Source of the DNA: Intestinibacter bartlettii
GTDB taxonomy: Bacteria; Bacillota; Clostridia; Peptostreptococcales; Peptostreptococcaceae
Assembly: GCF_018917435.1 (NCBI RefSeq)
Contig: NZ_JAHLOQ010000001.1
Span: 1 to 64,000, forward strand
Direction of reading: 5' to 3'
DNA length: 64,000 bases
The notes beneath the pieces are model-generated. The model searched no databases and was not told the origin of the DNA. It was given only the letters and a program-made list of their open reading frames with translations. How positions within the stretch are numbered: the first letter of the stretch is position 1; each line of letters starts with the position of its first letter. Shown piece after piece: positions 37,897 to 46,859 of this stretch. Made by a program: the position numbers and the translations under genes.

Positions 37897-38487
37897 TTAT
37901 TTTATATTGTATTTTTTTACTTTTCTGTATAAGGTTGCAATACCTATATTTAATGCTTCTGCAACTTTTTTCATCTCTTGCGTATTGCTGCCGTATTTTT
38001 TTATTGCTTTTTCTATTTCTTCTTTTTCTAATTGTTCAACTGTTTTAATTTCTTCTTTATACATTTCATCTAATTTAAAAGAAATTAAGTCAGACATACT
38101 TGATATAAATTCTCTAAGCTCTTTATCTTTAGATAATATTTTTTGTTTTTGCTCTTCAGTAAATGCCGCTATACCTAAAATTCCTATACTTTCGTTTCCA
38201 AGTTTAATAGGTGTACATATATCTGCTAATTCTTTACAATGTTCTCTACTTGAACACACCTTGCAACTATTCTCGATATCTTTGTCGATAACATATGCAT
38301 TTCCGCTCTTTAGTACATTTGAATAAACAGCTTCTTCTGAAATCTTATCTCCTATTTTGTCTTTAAATATTCCAGTACCTGCTATTCTAAATAAATCTTT
38401 AGATACTACAGTAACATCAACATCTAGTACATTAGAAATATTTTGACAAATATCTTGAATATACTGGGTTATATCATTAAGCTTCAA
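37897..38487 (-). CDS. Short Fis-type regulator with Cys-rich sensory domain, no AAA+ domain
   Basis: The 196-residue protein has a GAF-like N-terminal domain (residues 1-145: 'VDVTVVSKDLFRIAGTG', 'CKVCSSREHCKELADICTPIKLGNESIGILGI') as found at the front of clostridial sigma-54 activators. It has a C-terminal Fis-type helix-turn-helix (155-196: 'EIEKAIKKYG...KKVAEALNIGIATLYRKVKKY'). The central AAA+ ATPase expected in such activators is missing. Cys residues at CxxC...C may sense redox state or hold a metal. It could act as a stand-alone repressor or activator; the target is unknown. The Shine-Dalgarno is GGGGGTG. Confidence 0.82.
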   Translation of the reverse strand: MKLNDITQYIQDICQNISNVLDVDVTVVSKDLFRIAGTGIFKDKIGDKISEEAVYSNVLKSGNAYVIDKDIENSCKVCSSREHCKELADICTPIKLGNESIGILGIAAFTEEQKQKILSKDKELREFISSMSDLISFKLDEMYKEEIKTVEQLEKEEIEKAIKKYGSNTQEMKKVAEALNIGIATLYRKVKKYNIK

Positions 38488-38562
38488 ATCAACACCCCCT
38501 ATAATTTATATTTATTTTCACCGGCATTTTAATTTGTTTATTTGCCATTTTTACACTCCACA

Positions 38563-40059
38563 TTACTCTTCAGATGGTCCTGGTGTAGCAGGTGGAGTAG
38601 TTGGTTCTTGAGGTGGTGTAGTTCCTGGATTTTGGTTTCCACCACTTTCACCTGAATTATTATCTCCTGGGTTATTATTTCCTGAGTTATTATTTCCTGA
38701 ATTTGAATTATTACCTCCTGATGGAGTTTCATCAGTATTATTACTTGATGATGGCTTTGATCCTACTGCAACTACTGCATTTTTGCTTGGATAATGAGAC
38801 TTACATACTATTTCTTTTTTGATTTCTTTTCCGTTTTTATCATAAAAAGTTCTGTAAGTCGTAACACTATAACCTGTTCTTCCACTTTCTAATAATTTAG
38901 TAGCACCTGCACCTAGGCTAGCATCTGCTTTTTCTATTGTTTTATATGGAATAGTAGAATTTACTGTTGTAGTTATTTCGATATCTTTTTTGTCACTCTT
39001 AACTCCAAATATCTGACATGTTATTTTTCCATTAGCATAATAATTTTTTATAAAAACAGGATTATCGTTATTATTTTTAAATACAAAGTCAATTCCTGAA
39101 TCTGTAACTGTAGCATCTCTTCCTAAGTCTACATATGTTGAAGGTATTGAGTGATTCACTCTATTTACTATATCTAATCCTGCATATAAAACACTATTAA
39201 ATAAAGTCGATGAAACTTGGCATATACCGCCTCCTATTCCATATGCAACTTCACCACCACTTATTACAGTGGCTTTTTTATATCCATTTGCTTCAGTTAT
39301 TTCTCCTGTATGTTCATTATAAGAAAATTCTTGATTAGGCATTAATAAGATATCACTTGTTCTTTCTGTTGCTAATCTTATATTTTCGACTCTTCCACCA
39401 CTTGTACCAGATAACACTGTACTATAACTTGCAAGCAAAGTATCTATATTTTTTAAATCATCACTGTTAACTTCAGGTTCTATTTTTGCAACTACTAGTT
39501 CTTCTGCAAAATTAGTGTTTTGAAGATTATTTATAAAGTTTTTCTTACTCGCCTCTATATCTAATTCTAAACCACTTTCTTCTTTTACTACTTCAATTTC
39601 ATCATTTACTATGTTTAATGTTGCATTTTTAACTTCTACATCAATATCTTTTGCTATTTTTTCTAGTTCTTTGACTAATTTATCTTCATTAAAATCTATT
39701 GACACATTTATTACACTCTTGCCTCCAACAATAGATTTTAATGTTCTGAATGCATTTGATATTATGTTTCCCTTTCTATTTATATCATATGCATTTTGTA
39801 CAGTTTTACCTAAATCATAACTTACATCTATTGTTTTAGGATCTATATCCCACTCTTTATCTTGATATTTAAAATTAAAAGCTTCCATTTTATATTCATT
39901 ACTTAATTTCTTTTCTGCTTCATCTTTTGTTAATTTTCCTATATTTATATCTTTTACATATACATTTTTAGCTATTTTATCCCCCTTCATAGAGAAAATT
40001 CCTACTCCAAAAACTACTACTAGTAAAAATAAAATACCTAAAATAATTTTTTTCCTCAT
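38563..40059 (-). CDS. VanW-family envelope protein with peptidoglycan-binding repeats
   Basis: The 498-residue protein has an N-terminal membrane anchor ('IILGILFLLVVVFGVGIF'), a PG-binding_4 region (about 35-200), the VanW domain ('YSTVLSGTSGGRVENIRLATERTSDILLMP...YGIGGGICQVSSTLFNSVLYAGL', about 205-350), and a G5-like stretch ('EITTTVNSTIPYKTIEKADASLGAGATKLLESGRTGYSVTTYRTFYDKNGKEI', 365-430). The tail is low-complexity Asn/Ser/Gly/Pro. It is probably anchored outside the membrane, acting on or binding the wall. It lies 18 bases after the 470-residue gene, with AAGGAG before its ATG; they form an operon. Confidence 0.9.
   Translation of the reverse strand: MRKKIILGILFLLVVVFGVGIFSMKGDKIAKNVYVKDINIGKLTKDEAEKKLSNEYKMEAFNFKYQDKEWDIDPKTIDVSYDLGKTVQNAYDINRKGNIISNAFRTLKSIVGGKSVINVSIDFNEDKLVKELEKIAKDIDVEVKNATLNIVNDEIEVVKEESGLELDIEASKKNFINNLQNTNFAEELVVAKIEPEVNSDDLKNIDTLLASYSTVLSGTSGGRVENIRLATERTSDILLMPNQEFSYNEHTGEITEANGYKKATVISGGEVAYGIGGGICQVSSTLFNSVLYAGLDIVNRVNHSIPSTYVDLGRDATVTDSGIDFVFKNNNDNPVFIKNYYANGKITCQIFGVKSDKKDIEITTTVNSTIPYKTIEKADASLGAGATKLLESGRTGYSVTTYRTFYDKNGKEIKKEIVCKSHYPSKNAVVAVGSKPSSSNNTDETPSGGNNSNSGNNNSGNNNPGDNNSGESGGNQNPGTTPPQEPTTPPATPGPSEE
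38649..38715. repeat. 15-bp tandem repeats encoding an NN(N)SG/NNNPG tail
   Basis: Three near-identical 15-base units (CCTGA/GG-TTATTATT-type, from 38651) plus a degenerate fourth lie inside the 3' end of the VanW gene. They encode repeats of Asn-Asn-Asn-Ser/Pro-Gly. The unit length keeps the frame, so copy number could vary without breaking the gene. Confidence 0.75.
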
Positions 40060-40077
40060 ATTTAACTCCTTATAAAA

Positions 40078-41490
40078 CTAGATCTTACTTATTTTATTAT
40101 CGACACATTTATATACGGATTTGTTATACATATTTACTAGATAAACTTCTTTGTTTAAAGAAAACCATCCTTTTTTTACAAGAACATAGTAATATATATT
40201 ATTATTTTTTTCTATTAATTTGTTTAATTGATCTTCATCTACATATTTTACAATATCTGATTTAAATTTAACTTCTAAATCATTAAAGTCTTCTTTTTTA
40301 TCTTTTAATTTATCCCTAACTATAGAAGCTGCATCTTTCGAACTTATTGCAAATATATAATTACCGTCTTCATCTACTTTATAGTATCCATCACTATATT
40401 CGCAATCATAATCTACCTTTTCAGATTTGTAAGAATATATTTTTTTATCTTTAGCTTCAATTAAAACTTCATTATGTATTTTATTATCTTTTACAACTTC
40501 TGCATAATAATAAAGTGTATCACCTATAGACTGTTGATATGATATAACTGATAATTCATCAGCCTTTATCCCACTTTTTTTACTTATTAAGTTTAAAATA
40601 TCATCAGATGTAAGAGTGTATACAGATATTTTTTCTTTATAATCATCTTCTAATTTTTCTATTTTTTCATCACTTGAATAATATGGTTTTAAATAAGTTA
40701 AATAAACTAATGCTTCTTCATATTCACCTTTTTTAGAAGAATTATTTGCTTGTGTTATGTAATAATTATACATTGATTTTATACATTCTTGTTTTTTACT
40801 TGATGCTAAACTATAGTACTTCTTATCTTCTTCTACTACTTTGTCATATTTGTCTATAGCTTCTTTATATTTTTTTATTTGTTGAAACTTACTACCTTCT
40901 TGATATACTTTTCTAGATTGATATATTGTTTCTATATTATTTTTATATTCATCTAAATCTTGATAGATTCCTTTTAGTGATGTAGTTACTTCCATATAAG
41001 AAGATGCTTTTTCATAGCTTATATTTTCATCCATATACATTTGTTCTACTCTACTTGATATATCTAATAATTGATTTACATCAATTTCTATATCATCTAA
41101 AGCGTTTATTGTATTTATAAGTCCAGAATATTGTTCTTTAGACATTTCACCACTCACATATTTATCTCCACTGTTTGCAACTAATGAAGATAATTTATTT
41201 GATGCTGACTTGTTAAATTTATTCATCTTAGACGCTGAAAATTCTTTTTCTAGATTTCCATAATATTGGTATGCTTCTGCGTATTTTCTACTAGATATAC
41301 TATCTACTAGAGTATCTACTTCTTTGCTTACACTAAAATCTCCATTACTAAAAAAAAGAACTACTAAAAGTATTAAAAAAGCCACAAATGACAAAGATAG
41401 ACTAACCAAATATTTTTTATTTAACTTGATATTATCAATTACATATTTAACTTGATCTTTTAATGTGTCGAAAAAACTTTTTAAATTCAT
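40078..41490 (-). CDS. Membrane-anchored hypothetical protein with TPR-like extracellular helices
   Basis: The 470-residue protein has a short basic cytoplasmic start, a single membrane helix ('YLVSLSLSFVAFLILLVVLFF', residues 27-47), an alpha-helical TPR-like region ('KYKEAIDKYDKVVEEDKKYYSLASSKKQECI', then 'KGEYEEALVYLTYLKPYY'), and a beta-rich C-terminal part (290-470) with many Tyr. The family is not recognised. It is first in an operon with the VanW protein, so an envelope role is inferred. A Shine-Dalgarno GGAAGG lies 9 bases before the ATG. Confidence 0.75.
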   Translation of the reverse strand: MNLKSFFDTLKDQVKYVIDNIKLNKKYLVSLSLSFVAFLILLVVLFFSNGDFSVSKEVDTLVDSISSRKYAEAYQYYGNLEKEFSASKMNKFNKSASNKLSSLVANSGDKYVSGEMSKEQYSGLINTINALDDIEIDVNQLLDISSRVEQMYMDENISYEKASSYMEVTTSLKGIYQDLDEYKNNIETIYQSRKVYQEGSKFQQIKKYKEAIDKYDKVVEEDKKYYSLASSKKQECIKSMYNYYITQANNSSKKGEYEEALVYLTYLKPYYSSDEKIEKLEDDYKEKISVYTLTSDDILNLISKKSGIKADELSVISYQQSIGDTLYYYAEVVKDNKIHNEVLIEAKDKKIYSYKSEKVDYDCEYSDGYYKVDEDGNYIFAISSKDAASIVRDKLKDKKEDFNDLEVKFKSDIVKYVDEDQLNKLIEKNNNIYYYVLVKKGWFSLNKEVYLVNMYNKSVYKCVDNKISKI

Positions 41491-41589
41491 CCATCTTTAC
41501 CTTCCTGTTATTTTTAGTTTTATAATTTATTATACCATATTATTTGATTAGCACATTATGTATTTATACACTTTTTTACTTTAATATCA

Positions 41590-41625
41590 TAAAAAATAAG
41601 CTAGAATATAAAATTTAGCTTATTC
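41590..41625 (-). terminator. Intrinsic terminator after the PP2C gene
   Basis: AATAAGCTA (41595-41603) pairs with TAGCTTATT (41616-41624); on the minus strand it ends in TTTTT, 15 bases after the PP2C stop. Confidence 0.75.
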
Positions 41626-41640
41626 TAGCTTTGATATAAA

Positions 41641-42423
41641 TTACTCTTTTCCATTTTTTATACATGTATTTTCAACGAATATTACACTAATATCATCATA
41701 TGAACCATATCTGCTCAAGTTATTTAAATGTTTTTTATATGAATTTTCTAACTCTAACTTTATAAATACATTTTTATTTAATAATTCAAAAGTTTTATCT
41801 AACTCTAAATTTAACTCACTGTACGTATTAAAGCAATTTATAAATCCATCAGTGAATAAAACTAATCTTATATATTCATACTTATCTAAAATCTTATACT
41901 GCATTTTTTCTTGACAATTTTCATGTGCTAAGGAGTTTACAATTTTATAATTATTATCTTCAAATATAAATTCATATTTATCATGTAGCTTCATTAAAAC
42001 ATTTCCATCTCCTAAATTAAAAAATATTATTTTTTCTTTTAGTACAATCAAAAAAGTCAACGTTGTTCCATAAAGTATATAATCAATCTTATATGCTCTA
42101 TAATTTCTTTTATAAAAATCATTATATACTAATTCTCTCCATATATATTTTATTTGACGTTGGATTTCTCCGTTTTTTAAATCATCTATAAATACATCAC
42201 TATCTTTATCTAGTGAATACTTTTTTGATATATCCAAAACAGCCTGGCATGCGAGTTTTGCTCCTATATGACTATATTTAAACCTTTCCATACTATGACC
42301 ATCTGCTACTACACAAACAAGATAATCTTTATGTTCTTCATAAATAGAAAAATCCTGTGAGCAACAAGCTTTTATTATATTTTTATATCCAACTGTACTA
42401 CCTCTAAATACACTTATTTCCAT
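41641..42423 (-). CDS. PP2C-family (PPM) protein phosphatase
   Basis: The 260-residue protein shows the PPM metal-binding motifs: 'VVADGHS' near residue 40, 'FFNLGDGNVLM' near 142, 'LFTDGFINCF' near 187 and 'YDDISVIFVEN' near 242. These Asp residues hold two Mn/Mg ions for Ser/Thr (or Tyr) dephosphorylation. A sequence of GGGGGGG lies about 11 bases before the ATG. No kinase is next to it, unlike the usual prpC-prkC pair, so its substrate is unknown. Confidence 0.85.
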   Translation of the reverse strand: MEISVFRGSTVGYKNIIKACCSQDFSIYEEHKDYLVCVVADGHSMERFKYSHIGAKLACQAVLDISKKYSLDKDSDVFIDDLKNGEIQRQIKYIWRELVYNDFYKRNYRAYKIDYILYGTTLTFLIVLKEKIIFFNLGDGNVLMKLHDKYEFIFEDNNYKIVNSLAHENCQEKMQYKILDKYEYIRLVLFTDGFINCFNTYSELNLELDKTFELLNKNVFIKLELENSYKKHLNNLSRYGSYDDISVIFVENTCIKNGKE

Positions 42424-42476
42424 AAATTTATATCCCCCCCTACTTCTACATTTATTATTATTTAGTTTTATAAAAC

Positions 42477-42514
42477 AAAAAAAATACCATCAAATTTTCA
42501 TTTGGTGGTATTTT
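42477..42514 (-). terminator. Intrinsic terminator after the small basic membrane protein
   Basis: AAAATACCATCAAA pairs with TTTGGTGGTATTTT (one wobble) over a 6-base loop, ending in an 8-T run on the minus strand. Confidence 0.8.
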
Positions 42515-42546
42515 ATATTAATTTAACTAACTTATCTGAATTATTC

Positions 42547-42858
42547 CTAAGATATTTCTCGTTTTCGGCTCTTTCTTTGTATGTTTTTTGGGTGTGTTTT
42601 AGTTTTTTGTTTAGGTTTTTCATTAGGTTTTCGATTAGCTCTTTTAGGTTTTTCCTTTTTAAAAATATAATCAAACCTAGCAAAAATTATACCCACAGAT
42701 AACATGAAGAAGCTTAATGCTCCTAAAAGAACGTAAGCCATTCCTACACGATATACTCCCATTATCCTATTACTAATCATTAATATTATCATTACACAAA
42801 AACATATTAAAAAAGACGTTAATAAAGTTTTAAAAATTTTTTTGAAAACACTTTTCAT
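42547..42858 (-). CDS. Small hypothetical membrane protein with basic tail
   Basis: The 103-residue protein has two membrane helices ('LLTSFLICFCVMIILMI' and 'GMAYVLLGALSFFMLSVGIIFA') and a strongly basic Lys/Pro/Asn tail ('KKEKPKRANRKPNEKPKQKTK...'), probably cytoplasmic and able to bind nucleic acid or acidic lipids. I chose ATG 42858, which has GGGAGTGGA upstream, rather than an upstream ATG in the same frame. The family is not recognised. Confidence 0.65.
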   Translation of the reverse strand: MKSVFKKIFKTLLTSFLICFCVMIILMISNRIMGVYRVGMAYVLLGALSFFMLSVGIIFARFDYIFKKEKPKRANRKPNEKPKQKTKTHPKNIQRKSRKREIS

Positions 42859-43060
42859 ATTATCCACTCCCAAAATTATATTTTCCTTCAATATATATAT
42901 TAACAAAATAATACACAAATATCAATTGATATAAGAATTTTGACACAATTTTGTTATATTTTGTTAGTAATTTTCAAATTATTTTATTATGTGCTAATTG
43001 TAACAATCCCACCTATTTTTAATAATATAAATAAAGATTAAATTTAAAAGGGGTGATATT

Positions 43061-44875
43061 ATGCCATGTTTGCCTAACTTGGGTTCAAAGGCTCCTGATT
43101 TTACAGTAAATACAACATTTGGTCCAATTAATTTATCCGATTATTGTGGTAAATGGGTCGTTTTATTTTCTCATCCAGGTGACTTTACTCCAGTATGTAC
43201 TACTGAATTTATATGTTTTGCCAAGTATTATAAAGAATTTGAACAGAGAAATACTCAACTTATCGGACTTAGCGTTGATAGCAACGCTTCTCATCTAGCA
43301 TGGGTTTATAATATATGTCAACTTACGGGGATTGAAATTCCATTTCCAATTATAGATGATTCTAGTATGCAAATTGCAAAATTATATGGAATGATTTCAG
43401 AACCAATGAGTGCAACATCTACTGTTAGAGCTGTATTTATTATTGATGATAAACAAATTTTAAGAACTATCTTATACTATCCTATGACTACTGGAAGAAA
43501 TATATTTGAAATACTTAGAATTTTAGATGCACTTCAAAAATCAGATAAAGAAAATGTAGTAACTCCTGCTAATTGGCTTCCTGGAAATTCTGTTATTGCC
43601 AAACCACCAAAGACTTATAAAGAACTTAAAAATACTATGAAAAATTGTGATAAAAAGTATTCTTGTCTAGATTGGTACTTATGTTTTTTAAATGATGAAA
43701 GTAGAAAAGATATGCCTGAATATATAACTCAAAAAACTCAATCAAAGTATATTTATCCTAAAACTCAAAAAACTATACCTTCATCTACTAAAAAAGTAAA
43801 ACCTTCAAAAAATGACAGACAAAATACTGAATATATAAATGCTAACTGTCCAAACGTGAATCCTATAGTATTTCAATATGTATTAGGAAATCCAAGAAAT
43901 CTAGATCCAACTTATCTAGATGCTGCAATTTATGCATTTGTAGAAATAGATGATAATGGAGACTTATATGTACCATCACCAAGATACCTAAATGAAATGT
44001 TAGCACTTAAAGAGGTTAAACCTTCTTTAAAAATAATAGCAGCTATAGGTGGATGGGGTGCTGATGGATTTTCTGATGCAGCTTTAACTCCAGCATCACG
44101 ATATAACTTTGCTAGAAATGTAAATCAACTTGTAAATGATTATGGATTAGACGGTATAGATATTGACTGGGAATATCCTGGAAGTGGAGCTTCTGGCATT
44201 AAATCAAGACCAGAAGATAAAGAAAATTTCACACTACTTTTAACTGCTTTAAGAGATGTTTTAGGAGAAGATACATGGATAAGTGTTGCAGGTACTGGTG
44301 ATACTGGTTATATTAATAGAAGTGCTGAAATAGATAAAATAGCACCTATCATAACTTATTTTAATTTAATGAGTTATGATTTTACTGCTGGGGAAACAGG
44401 TGACCGTGGAAGAAAACATCAAGCGAATTTATATGATTCAAACTTATCTCTACCTGGTTATAGTGTAAACTCTATGGTTAATAATCTTATAAATGCGGGA
44501 ATGCCTGCTAGAAAAATAAATTTAGGTGTACCATTTTACGGTAGATTAGGAGCTACTAACACTAAATCTTATGATGAACTTAGAGAAAATTATATCAACA
44601 AAAACGGTTATAATTATAAATTTGATAATGATGCATTAGTTCCTTATTTAGAAAAAGATAATGTATTTGCAATGTCATTTGATAATGACTTATCTATATT
44701 CTTAAAGGCTCAATATGTTATTCAAAATTGCCTTGGTGGTATTTTTTCATGGACATCAACTTACGACCAAGCTAATATTTTAGGAAGAGCTATGTATTTA
44801 TCTATAAATGATATGTACAATTTTGAAGATGAACTTCGAGATATATACGGAAGTGTTCCTACTCTTCCTGAATAA
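43061..44875 (+). CDS. cotE: CotE-like spore coat protein: peroxiredoxin fused to GH18 chitinase
   Basis: The 604-residue protein has a peroxiredoxin of Prx6/AhpC type (residues 1-205) with peroxidatic Cys46 in 'PGDFTPVCTTEF', a Lys/Thr-rich linker (205-255), then a GH18 chitinase domain. The latter has 'KIIAAIGGWGADGFSDA' and the catalytic DxxDxDxE as Asp364-x2-Asp367-x-Asp369-x-Glu371 ('DGIDIDWEYPG'). This architecture is that of C. difficile CotE, a bifunctional coat protein that degrades mucin/chitin and H2O2; this copy is shorter than the C. difficile protein of about 710 residues. It has a Shine-Dalgarno AAAGGGG and no visible neighbours in an operon. Confidence 0.9.
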   Translation: MPCLPNLGSKAPDFTVNTTFGPINLSDYCGKWVVLFSHPGDFTPVCTTEFICFAKYYKEFEQRNTQLIGLSVDSNASHLAWVYNICQLTGIEIPFPIIDDSSMQIAKLYGMISEPMSATSTVRAVFIIDDKQILRTILYYPMTTGRNIFEILRILDALQKSDKENVVTPANWLPGNSVIAKPPKTYKELKNTMKNCDKKYSCLDWYLCFLNDESRKDMPEYITQKTQSKYIYPKTQKTIPSSTKKVKPSKNDRQNTEYINANCPNVNPIVFQYVLGNPRNLDPTYLDAAIYAFVEIDDNGDLYVPSPRYLNEMLALKEVKPSLKIIAAIGGWGADGFSDAALTPASRYNFARNVNQLVNDYGLDGIDIDWEYPGSGASGIKSRPEDKENFTLLLTALRDVLGEDTWISVAGTGDTGYINRSAEIDKIAPIITYFNLMSYDFTAGETGDRGRKHQANLYDSNLSLPGYSVNSMVNNLINAGMPARKINLGVPFYGRLGATNTKSYDELRENYINKNGYNYKFDNDALVPYLEKDNVFAMSFDNDLSIFLKAQYVIQNCLGGIFSWTSTYDQANILGRAMYLSINDMYNFEDELRDIYGSVPTLPE

Positions 44876-44901
44876 AAACTCTTATAAAATGTTATAAAAT
44901 T

Positions 44902-44950
44902 GAAAGGTATTGTAAAATATAATTTATATTTTTTAATACCTTTTTTTAAT
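44902..44950 (+). terminator. Intrinsic terminator after cotE
   Basis: AAAGGTATT (44903-44911) pairs with AATACCTTT (44935-44943), followed by a T run. Confidence 0.7.
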
Positions 44951-45157
44951 TTTTTTCAATTATAATTTATAAAAGTTTATATTTTATATTATTTTATCTA
45001 TAACATAATTATTGTATATTCAAGTTACAAATTAAAATCAATATAATTATCATAAATTTTGTACATAATAGATGTGTAAGCTAAAAATTTTTAAGATATA
45101 ATACATATATAAATAAAATATAAAAGAAAGGAGAATGCCTAATTTGGGCAATTTAAA

Positions 45158-45793
45158 ATGAATATAACTATATTTGGGGCTAATAGTTCTATTGGAAAAT
45201 ATTTAATAGATCTTTTTATAAATGATAATCACAAAGTTATTGCTTTTATAGATAAACCTGGCTCTATAAAGCTTCCTTCAAAAAATCTCGAAATAATTGT
45301 AGGACATACATATGATAAGTTTCTAGTTAACAAAGCAATACAAAATTCTGACATTGTAATAAATGCTTTTAGACCAGACTTTAAAATATTAAAAAATACA
45401 AATTACTATGCAAATAATATTTCAAATAAAACAATAATAGAAGAAATGATTAAAACAAATAAAAAGCGCTTTATAACTATTTCTAGATTAGTAAACAACA
45501 AAAATACCGGAAAAAGTAATCCTTTAATATCAATTTCACTTAACAATATTTTATATAAATGTTATAAAAAAGATTTTTTAGATACTTTTGCTCTACTTAA
45601 TGAATCAAATTTAGATTGGACTATTGTAAAAATTATACGAACTGCTCCATCTAGAAAAAAAGGCGAATATCTAATATCACCAAATGATAAAATCGGTTCT
45701 TTTGTATCCAACTACAATATAGCTCATTTTATATACAATATCTCTATAAATAATTTATTTATCAATGAATCCCCAATTATATCTAATAAATAA
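45158..45793 (+). CDS. NAD(P)-binding atypical SDR/NmrA-like protein
   Basis: The 211-residue Rossmann protein has 'NITIFGANSSIGKYLIDLFINDNHKVIAFI' (GxxxxxG dinucleotide loop) at the start, 'IVGHTYDKFLVNKAIQNSDIVINAF' near residue 47 and 'LDWTIVKIIR' near 149, as in NAD(P)H-binding/NmrA-like proteins. It has no clear catalytic Tyr-Lys pair. The ATG overlaps the stop of an eight-codon ORF (MPNLGNLK) starting at 45136, which sits nearer the AAAGGAG site. This suggests translational coupling, since the main ATG lacks its own good site. Confidence 0.8.
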   Translation: MNITIFGANSSIGKYLIDLFINDNHKVIAFIDKPGSIKLPSKNLEIIVGHTYDKFLVNKAIQNSDIVINAFRPDFKILKNTNYYANNISNKTIIEEMIKTNKKRFITISRLVNNKNTGKSNPLISISLNNILYKCYKKDFLDTFALLNESNLDWTIVKIIRTAPSRKKGEYLISPNDKIGSFVSNYNIAHFIYNISINNLFINESPIISNK

Positions 45794-45805
45794 TTAGTAA
45801 TATAC

Positions 45806-45838
45806 AAAAAGCATGTATTAAAATCAACATGCTTTTTT
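45806..45838. terminator. Bidirectional intrinsic terminator
   Basis: AAAAAGCATGT and ACATGCTTTTTT pair across a 10-base loop between the convergent SDR-like and RNase H genes. Confidence 0.88.
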
Positions 45839-45843
45839 ACAAT

Positions 45844-46791
45844 CTATTTTTTTTGATTTTTCTTTCTTTTTACATATCTAAGAACTTCTTCTAATCTTTC
45901 AATTTCTAAATCTTGAAGTATTTCATCGATTTGATGTATTAACTCTTTTTTAAAATTTATTTCTTCATTATTTGATTTATATTCTTTAGATTCTTTACTA
46001 ATTTCATTTTCTTTTATAGTTTTTTGAGATTCTTCATATACAATAATATTTTCTTGTCCTCTTACTACTAAACTTTCAATTTCTTCTTTTATCTTGTTAT
46101 CTTTAACTTTTATTTTGTTGTTTGATAAATATTTTTCTAATACTTTATCGTTATCTATATTTAATTCTTTTTTACATATTGTATCTGCCATTTCATTGAA
46201 TAAGTCTTCTTCATGACTTTTAACTTGAACAAATTGAATTTCTATTCCCTTTTTCATAAGGTCATTCATTTTTTCATAATATTCTTGAGAGGATTTATCT
46301 TTTCTCTGCCAAAAACCTGTCGCATGGTGACATATTCCCTCATAGTCGTGGAATATAACTACTTTTTTATGCTTATTATTTAGTGCATATTGAGCTCCCT
46401 CTAGCGCTGCATTTAACTCTCCAGCAATTTGTCTTATATTATTATCTTCTGAATTTTTGCCAGACCCACCATGTACATATTCTACTATATTATCTTTTAC
46501 TGCAACTACTCCATAAGAAAATTTTCTACTTGCTGAATTATAACTTCCATCAACATATACATGTAGACAATTTTCATCATATTTATCTTTTCCTTTTCTA
46601 AGAAGTTCACTTCCTTTTTGTAAAAAAGATTTAGCTTCATTTATATCTTCAAAACTTTTATAAATAGCACCTTTGACACCTTTTATATATTTTTGGCATT
46701 CACTCCATGAATCTACTAATTTATTTTGTACCCTTTCATTTTTAGAAAAATCAAATCCTTCTTTTATAGCATACACTTTTTTCTTTGCCAT
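45844..46791 (-). CDS. Ribonuclease H with N-terminal viroplasmin (HBD) domain
   Basis: The 315-residue protein has an N-terminal caulimovirus-viroplasmin-like RNA/DNA-hybrid binding domain ('KVYAIKEGF...KGAIYKSFEDINEAKSFL', residues 4-62) and an RNase H1 core with the acidic residues in 'LHVYVDGSYN' (near 78), 'IAGELNAALEGAQYA' (near 118), 'IFHDYEGI' and the late Asp. A helical, Glu/Lys-rich C-terminal extension of about 100 residues has no recognised domain. It cleaves RNA in RNA-DNA hybrids. AAGGAG precedes the ATG. Confidence 0.9.
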   Translation of the reverse strand: MAKKKVYAIKEGFDFSKNERVQNKLVDSWSECQKYIKGVKGAIYKSFEDINEAKSFLQKGSELLRKGKDKYDENCLHVYVDGSYNSASRKFSYGVVAVKDNIVEYVHGGSGKNSEDNNIRQIAGELNAALEGAQYALNNKHKKVVIFHDYEGICHHATGFWQRKDKSSQEYYEKMNDLMKKGIEIQFVQVKSHEEDLFNEMADTICKKELNIDNDKVLEKYLSNNKIKVKDNKIKEEIESLVVRGQENIIVYEESQKTIKENEISKESKEYKSNNEEINFKKELIHQIDEILQDLEIERLEEVLRYVKRKKNQKK

Positions 46792-46859
46792 AATTTTCTC
46801 CTTTTATATTAATTCTATATTCTCAAATTTAACTAATATACATCATATTTCTCATCTAT

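Noticed and set aside
38538-38732. A 64-residue repetitive open frame on the minus strand
   Set aside because: It lies in another frame of the Asn/Ser/Gly repeat tail of the VanW gene and is a by-product of the 15-bp repeats.
42502-42702. Plus-strand 66-codon open frame
   Set aside because: Antisense to the small basic membrane gene and overlapping its terminator; Phe/Ser-rich translation typical of a shadow.
42859-43060. Sigma-K promoter upstream of the CotE-like gene
   Set aside because: Expected from the function, but I found no sequence matching both boxes at the right spacing.
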